The notes beneath the pieces are model-generated. The model saw only the letters and a list, made by a program, of their open reading frames with translations. It ran no database searches and was not told where the DNA came from. Below, one piece after another: positions 38,490 to 46,271 of a DNA stretch of 64,000 nt; position 1 is the stretch's first letter; every line of letters begins with the position of its first letter. The DNA comes from Sediminibacillus albus (GTDB taxonomy: Bacteria; Bacillota; Bacilli; Bacillales; Amphibacillaceae), in NCBI RefSeq assembly GCF_900101125.1, contig NZ_FNFL01000008.1, positions 1 to 64,000 on the forward strand. The letters run 5' to 3'. Made by a program: the position numbers and the translations under genes.

Positions 38490-39113
38490 ATGTCGAATAA
38501 ACCCGTAGTAATTGGAGTAGCCGGCGGAAGCGGTTCAGGAAAAACATCGGTGACAAGATCGATCAGCCAGCGTTTTACAGACAAAACGATTTTAGTAATC
38601 GAACAGGATTATTATTACAAAGATCAAGGACACCTTCCCTATGAAGAGCGCCTTAACACTAATTATGACCACCCGCTTGCTTTCGATAATGACCTGTTGA
38701 TTGAGCATGTGAAGACTTTGCTGGAGCAAAGGCCCATCGATAAACCGGTCTATGATTATACAAAGCATACAAGATCAGAGGAAGTAATTAGGGTAGAGCC
38801 TAAAGAAGTAATCATTTTGGAAGGCATACTTATTCTTGAAGACCAGCGTTTGTTAGACCTGATGGATATCAAGGTATTTGTAGATACAGATGCAGATGTC
38901 AGGATTATTAGAAGGCTTTTGCGTGATATGAAAGAACGGGGACGTACAATAGATTCTGTTATTGAACAATATATCAATGTTGTACGCCCTATGCATTTGC
39001 AATTTGTTGAACCAACGAAACGCTATGCAGACATCATCATTCCTGAAGGCGGGCAAAACCATGTGGCGATTGATTTAATGGCCACAAAGATACAAACCAT
39101 CCTTAATGGATGA
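38490..39113 (+). CDS. udk: Uridine kinase
   Basis: Udk phosphorylates uridine and cytidine in pyrimidine salvage. The 207-residue product opens with the P-loop [12 protein letters not shown], then shows [12 protein letters not shown], the [12 protein letters not shown] substrate region and [13 protein letters not shown]. An AAAGGAG site precedes the ATG. A terminator lies about 100 bases downstream. Confidence 0.97.
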   Translation: MSNKPVVIGVAGGSGSGKTSVTRSISQRFTDKTILVIEQDYYYKDQGHLPYEERLNTNYDHPLAFDNDLLIEHVKTLLEQRPIDKPVYDYTKHTRSEEVIRVEPKEVIILEGILILEDQRLLDLMDIKVFVDTDADVRIIRRLLRDMKERGRTIDSVIEQYINVVRPMHLQFVEPTKRYADIIIPEGGQNHVAIDLMATKIQTILNG

Positions 39114-39208
39114 TGTTTTTACACAGGCAAATAGAAAAGTATTGAAAAATTAAATAAAATCTGCCATAGTATTGTTAATAGTTTAAATGAAAATATTAAC
39201 AACAGACG

Positions 39209-39238
39209 TTGAGCGCACTAATGTGCTGCTCATTTTTA
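39209..39238 (+). terminator. Terminator after udk
   Basis: TTGAGCGCAC pairs with GTGC-T-GCTCA around a short AT loop, followed by TTTTT. Confidence 0.7.
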
Positions 39239-39441
39239 TAGCCGTTAAATGCAGCTTGGCAATAAAGCGGCACGGCTTTCGGCAGTATATACAGATGGAG
39301 AGATGAAATCCCGGTGACTGTATGGATTTAATTTCTCATTTTCTTCCTGTATAATATATAAAATAAATATACCCAGATAGATGAAGTCCTGGTGTACTCA
39401 GGAATTTTGCCATTAATGTTGGGATCAAAGGAGTGTGTCAA
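39239..39441 (+). promoter_or_regulatory. greA leader with a direct repeat around the -10 box
   Basis: TATAAT at 39350-39355 is a likely -10 box, although no clear -35 precedes it. A near-identical sequence occurs on both sides: AGATGAAATCCCGGTGACT (39301-39319) and AGATGAAGTCCTGGTGTACT (39379-39398). The second copy would be in the leader RNA. No open frame is present. Confidence 0.4.
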
Positions 39442-39918
39442 ATGGCTACAGAAAAAAACTTTTATATGACCCAAGAGGGGAAAGAAAAATTAGAAAATGA
39501 ATTAAATCATTTAAAAACGGAAAAAAGGCAGGAAGTTGTCGAAAGAATAAAAATCGCAAGAGGTTTCGGCGACCTATCTGAGAATTCTGAATATGATGCA
39601 GCCAAAGATGAACAGGCATTTGTAGAATCGAGAATTGCCCAAGTCGAAAATATGATTAGAAATGCAGTCATTATTGAAAATGATAACCAAAATCCTAATA
39701 TGGTAAGTCTTGGGAAATCGGTTACTTTTAAAGAATTGCCTGATGGTGATGAAGAAAGCTATACCATTGTAGGGAGTGCAGAAGCGAATCCCTTTGAAGG
39801 AAAAATTTCCAATGACTCGCCGATTGCTAAGACATTAATCGGCCGGGAAATTGGTGAGAAGGTAACCGTGCCTACACCGGGCGGAGACCTGGAAGTAGAA
39901 ATAATTAGCGTAGACTAA
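39442..39918 (+). CDS. greA: Transcription elongation factor GreA
   Basis: GreA rescues backtracked RNA polymerase by stimulating transcript cleavage. The 158-residue product has the N-terminal coiled coil with the acidic tip [16 protein letters not shown] near residues 40-55 and the FKBP-like C-terminal domain with [16 protein letters not shown]. The ATG at 39442 follows AAAGGAG; the GTG at 39433 is too close to that site. Confidence 0.98.
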   Translation: MATEKNFYMTQEGKEKLENELNHLKTEKRQEVVERIKIARGFGDLSENSEYDAAKDEQAFVESRIAQVENMIRNAVIIENDNQNPNMVSLGKSVTFKELPDGDEESYTIVGSAEANPFEGKISNDSPIAKTLIGREIGEKVTVPTPGGDLEVEIISVD

Positions 39919-39924
39919 TAAATC

Positions 39925-39977
39925 AAAGAAAGATGTTCCCAGAGAGCTAAGGCCTCAGGGGAACATCTTTCTTTTAT
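39925..39977 (+). terminator. Strong terminator after greA
   Basis: AAAGAAAGATGTTCCC (39925-39940) pairs with GGGGAACATCTTTCTTT, giving a stem of about 16 bp that ends in Ts. Confidence 0.88.
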
Positions 39978-40068
39978 CTATTCATTTTTCTGCCTATCGG
40001 CGGCATGTGGAAATCAGGATTGATTTATGGTAATACAAAAACCGAATTTGGTTTCCATTGATCTGCTT

Positions 40069-40317
40069 TTAAGATAACTCGGACAGCTTTTTAGTCTTAT
40101 GGATATAAGGGTAGTAGGGAAGGAAAACTTTTTTTAAGAAATCCTCCTTTTCTAAGGTTATGATGAATTCAAAGACGACAAGTTCTTCTACATTAGAAAA
40201 TTGCATCTCAGAGCCATCAAGAAAGAAAACAGAGAAAAGGTTACTTTCTTTATCGTATCCTACTTCATTAAATGTTCTTATTCCCCATAGTTGCTGATTG
40301 AATTTAGTTACCTTCAA
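40069..40317 (-). CDS. Hypothetical protein of about 82 residues
   Basis: This small soluble protein has an alternating hydrophobic/charged pattern suggesting beta strands (WGIRTFNEVG, LFSVFFLDGSEMQFSNVEELVVFEF) and a basic C-terminus with PYYPYIHKTKKL. I do not recognise a family. B. subtilis has a small gene (yrzA) in this interval, but homology is not evident. AGGAGGGGAT lies upstream on the minus strand. That places the TTG at 40317 at normal spacing, while the ATG at 40326 would be only two bases from the site. Confidence 0.65.
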   Translation of the reverse strand: MKVTKFNQQLWGIRTFNEVGYDKESNLFSVFFLDGSEMQFSNVEELVVFEFIITLEKEDFLKKVFLPYYPYIHKTKKLSELS

Positions 40318-40439
40318 CAGAATCATCCCCTCCTGTTCTCGATATTTTATAGTTAGATGTTTATGCGCCGACTCCTTCCTATATGCCAAAACTAGAAGAA
40401 GTTCGACAAAAAAAGAATAATGATATGGTAAGAATCATT

Positions 40440-40468
40440 TTGTCCCTTTCAAAATACCATAGTATAAT
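40440..40468 (+). promoter_or_regulatory. Sigma-A promoter of the yrrS-like gene
   Basis: TTGTCC (40440-40445) and TATAAT (40463-40468) are 17 bases apart, about 30 bases before the start codon. Confidence 0.75.
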
Positions 40469-40498
40469 ATAGAAATAGAGAGAAAAGGAGGTACATTC

Positions 40499-41218
40499 AT
40501 GTCTGATGAATTTTACTCTCCCTCCAGAGTTAATCGCTTTGAAAAAAAGAGAAAAAGTACTAAAGCTATTTCCATACTTTTAATCCTTGGAGGGATCTTG
40601 GTTATTATATTGATTGGCTGGTTTTTATTTGGTGGAGGCGAAGAAAACAATTCTGCTGATCAATCAGATGAAAACTCTACCACCGAAAATGCAGATCAGA
40701 ATTCTTCAGGGAATGAACAGGCGCCAAATGATGATAGCAGCAATGGAGAAAAAGAGAGCGCTGGCGGAGAAGAAAATCAAACGGAAGATGATACAAGCCA
40801 ACAGGACGAAACATCCGAAAATGCAGATGAAGGTACCAGGGATGAGCAATCAGCTGGTGAGCGGGAACAAGTCGATTCTTCAGGAGACAGCAATGTAGTC
40901 GAAGCCTATACGGCTGATTGGCAGCCTGTCGGGACTTCTCAGCAGGAACCTCATCAAACTACCTATGAGGAAGGTACACAGGATTGGGAAGAAATGATGG
41001 AAGCTATTGAGCTTGCAACTGACTTGACTAGTGATGATCGGGTTGTCTGGTGGGTAGAAAGGGCAGGCGATCAGCAAGTCATTGCCACTGTCTCAGATAG
41101 TGCTGAAACGGAAATATACCGAACATATGTCACCTGGGTAGAAAATCAGGGCTGGAAACCGACAAAAGTGGAAGTCCTTGAGGAAAATGATCAGAAATAC
41201 CGCTTTGAAAATGAATAA
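40499..41218 (+). CDS. DUF1510 family membrane-anchored protein (YrrS-like)
   Basis: The 239-residue protein has a short basic cytoplasmic N-terminus (FEKKRKSTKA), one membrane helix at about residues 24-44, and an 80-residue linker rich in Glu, Asp, Ser, Asn and Gln. A compact extracytoplasmic domain follows (YTADWQPVGTSQ... to the C-terminus) matching DUF1510. In B. subtilis yrrS lies beside the penicillin-binding protein gene pbpI, which is absent here. A wall-associated role is plausible but unproven. The acidic linker suits a high-salt exterior. An AGGAGG site precedes the ATG. Confidence 0.85.
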   Translation: MSDEFYSPSRVNRFEKKRKSTKAISILLILGGILVIILIGWFLFGGGEENNSADQSDENSTTENADQNSSGNEQAPNDDSSNGEKESAGGEENQTEDDTSQQDETSENADEGTRDEQSAGEREQVDSSGDSNVVEAYTADWQPVGTSQQEPHQTTYEEGTQDWEEMMEAIELATDLTSDDRVVWWVERAGDQQVIATVSDSAETEIYRTYVTWVENQGWKPTKVEVLEENDQKYRFENE

Positions 41219-41251
41219 CCTTGCAGCTTTTAAATATAGGAGGAATCATAC

Positions 41252-41944
41252 GTGACTATAGCAATCATCGGAGCAATGGATGAAGAAGTTGAATTGATTA
41301 AAAGCAAAATGGACATTAAAAAGACAGTAGAAATAGCTGGCAGCAGTTTTGTTGAAGGGACATTAAATCATAGGGATGTCGTATTGCTGCAATCAGGTAT
41401 TGGCAAAGTAAACGCCGCGATGTCAGCCACAATACTGCATGAACGATATAAACCAGCATGCGTCATTAATACAGGTTCAGCTGGTGGGTTTGACAGGGAA
41501 TTGGAGGTTGGCGATCTGGTCATTTCCACGGATGTTGTCCATCATGATGCAGACGTGACTGCTTTCAATTACGAATATGGCCAAGTACCAGGGATGCCTG
41601 CCAAATTTGCAGCTGACAAAAAGCTGGTAGAACTTGCCGCGCAAGCAGCTAGTGGGTTGAATGGCATCCATGCTAAAACAGGATTGATTGCTACTGGAGA
41701 TTCCTTTATGCAGGACACACAGCGCGTGAATTTTGTCAGGGATAAATTTCCTAATATGTTAGCAGCTGAAATGGAAGCAGCCGCTATTGCCCAGGTAAGT
41801 TATAAATACGATGTTCCTTTTGTGGTCATTCGGGCATTGTCAGATATTGCGGGCAAGGATTCTTCGGTATCCTTTGAAGAATTTTTGGAAAAGGCAGCAG
41901 CCAATGCAGCTAACCTGATAATGGATATTGTTGAGAACATTTAG
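41252..41944 (+). CDS. mtnN: 5'-methylthioadenosine/S-adenosylhomocysteine nucleosidase
   Basis: MtnN hydrolyses methylthioadenosine and S-adenosylhomocysteine, recycling methyl-cycle by-products. The 230-residue protein has the opening [12 protein letters not shown] with the catalytic acid, NTGSAGGF near residue 75, and the C-terminal [10 protein letters not shown] and RALSDIAG stretches that bind ribose and the catalytic aspartate. The start is GTG at 41252 after AGGAGGAAT. The B. subtilis partners yrrT, mccA and mccB are not adjacent. Confidence 0.97.
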   Translation: MTIAIIGAMDEEVELIKSKMDIKKTVEIAGSSFVEGTLNHRDVVLLQSGIGKVNAAMSATILHERYKPACVINTGSAGGFDRELEVGDLVISTDVVHHDADVTAFNYEYGQVPGMPAKFAADKKLVELAAQAASGLNGIHAKTGLIATGDSFMQDTQRVNFVRDKFPNMLAAEMEAAAIAQVSYKYDVPFVVIRALSDIAGKDSSVSFEEFLEKAAANAANLIMDIVENI

Positions 41945-42037
41945 ATAAACATCCTAATATTTACCTTTCGGGTAATCTCTCTTTCTATGATATTATTTTA
42001 ATAGATTGGGCAGAACAGCCGGAAGGGAGAAGCAGCA

Positions 42038-42274
42038 ATGAACCAAGAAGTTAAGCAAATCGAACAGAAAATCGAAGACTATACTCGTTTCTTGAAAACT
42101 TTGCTAATGCTGAGTACCTTTCTCTATCTCGGGTTGATTATAAGTTATTATCTAGAGCCGAATGGAAAAGGGGCCATTGTGTGTGGTTTGCTGATAGCCA
42201 CAGTCAGCTTAGCTGGCTGGTTTGCTGCTTTGCTTAGGAAGTGGCAGCGCCAATTGAACCAATTGATGGAATAA
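42038..42274 (+). CDS. YrhC-like small membrane protein
   Basis: The 78-residue protein has two hydrophobic helices (about residues 20-40 and 48-65), a charged N-terminal helix and a basic, Gln-rich C-terminus. It resembles B. subtilis YrhC, encoded near mtnN. The function is unknown. GGAAGGGAG precedes the ATG. A terminator follows. Confidence 0.75.
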   Translation: MNQEVKQIEQKIEDYTRFLKTLLMLSTFLYLGLIISYYLEPNGKGAIVCGLLIATVSLAGWFAALLRKWQRQLNQLME

Positions 42275-42296
42275 CTCAGTTAATGAGGTAAAAATA

Positions 42297-42348
42297 CGAA
42301 ACGCTTGCTGGAGCATAAGTAGCCGCCCCGGCAAGCGTTTTTTTAAAA
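42297..42348. terminator. Bidirectional terminator between the yrhC-like gene and sigK
   Basis: AAACGCTTGC(tgg) pairs with (ccg)GCAAGCGTTT across a GC-containing loop, followed by TTTTAAAAAAAA. It can end both converging transcripts. Confidence 0.8.
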
Positions 42349-42386
42349 AAAATTCCAAGTAAGTGGTCACGGTCAGGAGGAGGCAG

Positions 42387-43100
42387 CTAGGATTTCCGTT
42401 TGTCTTGGCGGTAATACTCGTGGAAAATTTTCATAAGCGCTCTTTTCTCTATCCTAGACACATAACTTCGGGATATTTTCAGTTTTTTGGCAATTTCACG
42501 CTGGGTCAAATCCTTACTGTTATTTAAGCCATAACGGTTGATAACCACTTCTTTTTCACGCTCATCCAGAATACCGATAAATTCTTTTATTTTCTCTACT
42601 TCCATATTTAATTGAATGTACTCAATCAAATCTTCATTCTCTGCTTCGAGGATATCGATTAAGCTGATTTCATTTCCTTCTTTGTCCTGTCCGATCGGAT
42701 CCTGCAATGATACATCTTTTTTGGTTTTCTTCAGAGCACGTAAATGCATCAATATTTCGTTTTCTATACATCTTGCAGCATAAGTGGCTAATTTCGTTCC
42801 TTTACCGACTGAGAAACTTTCAATCCCTTTAATTAAACCAATGGTCCCGATGGATATTAAATCTTCAGTATCTTCCCCGGTATTTTCAAATTTTTTGACG
42901 ATATGGGCAACTAAGCGTAAATTGTGCTCGATTAACATATCTCTGGCGTGTTGGTCACCCTCCTGCATCTTTTCAATATATTCAGCTTCTTCTTTTGGTG
43001 ATAGAGGTTGGGGGAAGGCGTGGTTTTTTACATAAGAAACAAAAAACAACGTTTCCTTAATAATGTATGCTAATGCGCTTAATATACCGGACAAAAACAA
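42387..43100 (-). CDS. sigK: RNA polymerase sporulation sigma factor SigK (pro-form)
   Basis: SigK directs late mother-cell transcription. The 237-residue product is complete and not interrupted by a skin element. It has a hydrophobic pro-sequence (about the first 20 residues, before [13 protein letters not shown]), which SpoIVFB removes in relatives. Region 2 follows with [42 protein letters not shown], and region 4 with [29 protein letters not shown]. The ATG at 43100 has GGAGGTG upstream. B. subtilis needs recombination to rebuild this gene; here it does not. Confidence 0.97.
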   Translation of the reverse strand: MFLSGILSALAYIIKETLFFVSYVKNHAFPQPLSPKEEAEYIEKMQEGDQHARDMLIEHNLRLVAHIVKKFENTGEDTEDLISIGTIGLIKGIESFSVGKGTKLATYAARCIENEILMHLRALKKTKKDVSLQDPIGQDKEGNEISLIDILEAENEDLIEYIQLNMEVEKIKEFIGILDEREKEVVINRYGLNNSKDLTQREIAKKLKISRSYVSRIEKRALMKIFHEYYRQDKRKS

Positions 43101-43221
43101 GCACCTCCGTTAGAGTGGGCTATAGCCTATATACTCACTCTATGTAGGAGCAGGGATAATTGTGCCTGTCTCATAAATGAAACTTTTCCCGGTAATGAAG
43201 CACCGGTGTAAAAGCTTATAG

Positions 43222-43264
43222 CAAAAGAGGCCCCATCATCCTGTCAGGATAACGGCGCCTCTCA
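43222..43264 (-). terminator. Terminator of the mrp operon
   Basis: On the minus strand AGAGGCGCC...ATCC-TGACA-GGAT...GGGGCCTCT ends in TTTT, just downstream of mrpG. Confidence 0.8.
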
Positions 43265-43298
43265 TGGGGATGTTTGTTTTGGTTGGATAACGTTTTTC

Positions 43299-43682
43299 TT
43301 ATTCGGTATTTTCAGGGTTTTCTTTAGCTTTTACTGCCTCGGCGTAATCATCTCTGACATTTTCTCCCCAAAGCGCGATGTCGCTTCGATGGGCTGCCCG
43401 GGATATCATGTGTCCGGAAACAGGGACTGTTAACAAAACGAAAAGAAGGCCTAAAATAAGCTTTCCGCTCATGATTCCATGTTCTACATATAAGAATAAG
43501 AATGCACCAATCATGATACCGGTAATGCCAATGGTTGGTGCTTTAGTGGCAGCATGCATTCTTGTGTAAACATCAGGGAATCTGAGCAAGCCAATCGAGG
43601 TTGAAAAAATGAAAAAGGTTCCAACAAGCAGGCAGATAGAAACAATTATGTCTACAATTATATCAATATTAATCCCTGTCAA
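43299..43682 (-). CDS. mrpG: Na+/H+ antiporter subunit MrpG
   Basis: MrpG is a small three-helix subunit of the Mrp cation/proton antiporter. The 127-residue product carries the family block IGLLRFPDVYTRMHAATKAPTIG, and its C-terminus is charged (GENVRDDYAEAVKAKE). Three in-frame starts are possible: TTG 43700, GTG 43691 and TTG 43682. I chose 43682 because GGGTG lies at suitable distance and the product length matches relatives. It overlaps the mrpF end by 14 bases. It is the last gene of the operon. Confidence 0.88.
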   Translation of the reverse strand: MTGINIDIIVDIIVSICLLVGTFFIFSTSIGLLRFPDVYTRMHAATKAPTIGITGIMIGAFLFLYVEHGIMSGKLILGLLFVLLTVPVSGHMISRAAHRSDIALWGENVRDDYAEAVKAKENPENTE

Positions 43683-43965
43683 TGATAACACCCTTTTCAA
43701 TGAATTTTGCTAACGCAATTGTCCCAATAAATAATAAAATCCCAATCAACAACACAATATCATTCAGCTTGGTGGTAACAAGAAGAACGGCAATAAGTCC
43801 GACCAATGCCATCAGGTTAATGCCGATAGCATCTAAAGCAACAGCCCGGTCAGGGTTGGTCGGGCCTTTAATAGCTCTTATTAATAATAGGACAAGGGAT
43901 ATAGCGGTAGCTATTACGCATATCATCGTGATGCCATAAGCGATTTGATCAAAAGTTTCAGCCAT
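43669..43965 (-). CDS. mrpF: Na+/H+ antiporter subunit MrpF
   Basis: MrpF is a three-helix membrane subunit of the Mrp complex. The 98-residue product has the characteristic RAIKGPTNPDRAVALDAIGINLMALVG stretch between helices 1 and 2. The ATG at 43965 lies one base after the mrpE stop, and the gene overlaps mrpG. Tight packing indicates translational coupling along the operon. Confidence 0.93.
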   Translation of the reverse strand: MAETFDQIAYGITMICVIATAISLVLLLIRAIKGPTNPDRAVALDAIGINLMALVGLIAVLLVTTKLNDIVLLIGILLFIGTIALAKFIEKGVIIDRD

Positions 43966-43966
43966 T

Positions 43967-44443
43967 TTATCTTGTCACCTCCATAATTGCTTTCTCAAAC
44001 GTTTCTTTAATATCAGTTATGGCAGCCTCGGTATCTTCCAGATGCATGGCATGAACATAGATAAGGCTGTTATCATCTGATACGGCAATCGAAAGCGTTC
44101 CAGGAGTCAAAGAAATCAGGTTGGCAAGCAACGTAATTTCCCAGTCGCTTTTTAGTTCAGTCGGCAAAGCAAAAATCCCGGGTTTGATGTCTAATTTTGG
44201 TTTGTAAACTAGCTTTACAATTTCGATGTTAGACAGAATTAATTCTTTTGTAAATAATATCATTAACTTGAATACTTTGATTACCCGCTCCATATAAAAA
44301 GCGTCCGGAATGAACCTTTGCAGTACGAGCAATAGCAGTATTCCGATTAAGTAACCGGAAAAAAAAGTGGAAAAGGTATAACTCTCACTCATAAACATCC
44401 ACATTACCGCGATCAAAATATTTAATAAAATTTGAAAAGGCAT
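43967..44443 (-). CDS. mrpE: Na+/H+ antiporter subunit MrpE
   Basis: MrpE is needed for full Mrp activity though it has no respiratory-complex homologue. The 158-residue product opens with two hydrophobic helices containing FSTFFSGYLIGILLL. The family core follows (SNIEIVKLVYKPKLDIKPGIFALPTELKSDWEI), then LTPGTLSIAVSDDN near residue 110. It sits six bases after mrpD. Confidence 0.95.
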   Translation of the reverse strand: MPFQILLNILIAVMWMFMSESYTFSTFFSGYLIGILLLLVLQRFIPDAFYMERVIKVFKLMILFTKELILSNIEIVKLVYKPKLDIKPGIFALPTELKSDWEITLLANLISLTPGTLSIAVSDDNSLIYVHAMHLEDTEAAITDIKETFEKAIMEVTR

Positions 44444-44449
44444 ATAGGT

Positions 44450-45934
44450 TTACTCCTTAAAAACAGAATCGATATATATTTCAGGGTTTAATAAGTCGTT
44501 TGATATGTCTTCGACCACCGGATAGAAAAGTTCCGCACCGACACCGAGCAAAACAGAAAAGAAAATCAAGAAAGCTATCGGCCAAGTAAAAGCGTTTGCG
44601 GCCTTTTTGTTAACAATGATCGTTTCATCTTTTTCTCCCCAGAAACCTCGTACAAATATCTTCATCAAGGAATATAGAATGAGCAGGCTGGATAGCAGGC
44701 CTATGATCGCAATTATTATTTCTCCTTCCGCAAAGCTTCCTTGCAAAATCAGTAATTTTCCGATAAACCCGCTGAATGGAGGGACACCAGCAAGTACAAA
44801 AGCTGAAATGAACAGCAGCCAGCCGAGCAGTGGATATTGATTAATCAATCCTCTCATTTTTCTCAAGTCAGAAGTGCCTGCTAAATAGGATATAGCTCCT
44901 ACTAGCAAGAATAGGGCAGCCTTGATAATCATATCGTGGACTAAATAATAAACAGATCCACTAATAGCTGTTTGATTATATATCCCGATACCCATAATCA
45001 TAAATCCAACCGCCGGCATAATATTATAAGCGATGATCAGTTTGATATTGTCTGTCGATAAGGCTCCTATTACTCCAAATACAAGGGTGAAGCCGGCTAT
45101 CCAGATAAATAAGTCGTGTGTTAAAGAGGTTTGGTGGACAAAAACCAAGGTAAACATCCTGATAATCGAATATACGCCCACTTTAGTCAATAGTGCTGCA
45201 AACAAAGCAGAAATAACTGGGTTTGGAACCGTATATGGTTTAGGCAGCCAGTAATAAAGTGGAAATAGGGCAGCTTTTGTTCCAAATACGAAAAATAGCA
45301 GGATACCGATCGTCGTTAGTATTCCTCGTTGTTCTACCTCTTGGACTCGTTCAGCCATTTGGGCCATATTGACAGTACCCAAAACGGAATAAAGAAACGC
45401 GATAGTTGTCACAAAAACGATAGATGAAAAAAGATTGACCAGTACGTACTTAATTGACTCACGCAGTTGGACTTTTTCTCCGCCCAAAGTAATTAAAGCA
45501 TAGGAAGCCATTAATAATACTTCGAAAAATACAAACAGGTTAAACAGGTCCCCTGTTAGAAAAGCTCCAGAGACACCAGTAATCAGCAAAAAGAAAAAAG
45601 AGTAAAAATAAAAGCTTTCTTTTTTCTCTGCTAAGGAATGCTGGGCATAAAAGACACAAGCCAAACCAATGATGTTCGTGGTTAGTACGAGTGTGATTGC
45701 CAGCAGGTCAGCGACTAATACGATACCATAAGGCGCTTCCCATCCTCCTGTTTCTAACGTCACTGTGCCATTTTGATAAACATAATAAAAGATATAGGCT
45801 GCTACCCCTGTGTTAAGGATAGACAGCAGTTTAGCCGTATTTCTCGCCAGGATTGTTTTTTTATGAATGAAAGCCAATAATATCCCGGCAATTAACGGGA
45901 TGATTATTGGTAAAACTGCTAAATTACTCATCAT
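44450..45934 (-). CDS. mrpD: Na+/H+ antiporter subunit MrpD
   Basis: MrpD is an NuoM/N-like proton channel subunit. The 494-residue product has fourteen hydrophobic helices with LTGDLFNLFVFFEVLLMASYALI in helix 5, which holds the key glutamate. GTKAALFPLYYWLPKPYTVPNPVISALFAALLTKVGVYSI spans the lysine helices, and GVPPFSGFIGKLLI follows. Two adjacent ATGs (45934 and 45931) compete. It overlaps mrpC by eleven bases. Confidence 0.96.
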   Translation of the reverse strand: MMSNLAVLPIIIPLIAGILLAFIHKKTILARNTAKLLSILNTGVAAYIFYYVYQNGTVTLETGGWEAPYGIVLVADLLAITLVLTTNIIGLACVFYAQHSLAEKKESFYFYSFFFLLITGVSGAFLTGDLFNLFVFFEVLLMASYALITLGGEKVQLRESIKYVLVNLFSSIVFVTTIAFLYSVLGTVNMAQMAERVQEVEQRGILTTIGILLFFVFGTKAALFPLYYWLPKPYTVPNPVISALFAALLTKVGVYSIIRMFTLVFVHQTSLTHDLFIWIAGFTLVFGVIGALSTDNIKLIIAYNIMPAVGFMIMGIGIYNQTAISGSVYYLVHDMIIKAALFLLVGAISYLAGTSDLRKMRGLINQYPLLGWLLFISAFVLAGVPPFSGFIGKLLILQGSFAEGEIIIAIIGLLSSLLILYSLMKIFVRGFWGEKDETIIVNKKAANAFTWPIAFLIFFSVLLGVGAELFYPVVEDISNDLLNPEIYIDSVFKE

Positions 45935-46271
45935 GGTTACCCCTTAATTTTTCCATATTATCTGTCTCGTTTTCTTGTGCAGCTCGATAGGACAAAACAA
46001 GCAATAAACTTGTCAAGCCGAAACTGATAACGATAGATGTTAAAACTAACGCCTGTGGAAGCGGATCAGCATACTCTGTTATTCCGTATTCCAAGACAGG
46101 TGGAGCGCCACGCTTCAATTTTCCCATTGTTATAATGAATAAATGCGCCCCGTTGGATAATATCACTGTTCCGATTACTATTCTGAGCAGCTGCTTTTGT
46201 AAAATATTATATATCCCCGCAGCAAACAGAATTCCTGCCACGACCGACATGATTATTTCCAATTTACTCAC
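45924..46271 (-). CDS. mrpC: Na+/H+ antiporter subunit MrpC
   Basis: MrpC is the NuoK-like subunit. The 115-residue product shows three hydrophobic helices with VIGTVILSNGAHLFIITMG and DPLPQALVLTSIVISFGLTSLLLVLSYR. Its start overlaps the mrpA stop by eight bases, leaving no room for the mrpB gene that normally lies between them. Confidence 0.95.
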   Translation of the reverse strand: MSKLEIIMSVVAGILFAAGIYNILQKQLLRIVIGTVILSNGAHLFIITMGKLKRGAPPVLEYGITEYADPLPQALVLTSIVISFGLTSLLLVLSYRAAQENETDNMEKLRGNHDE

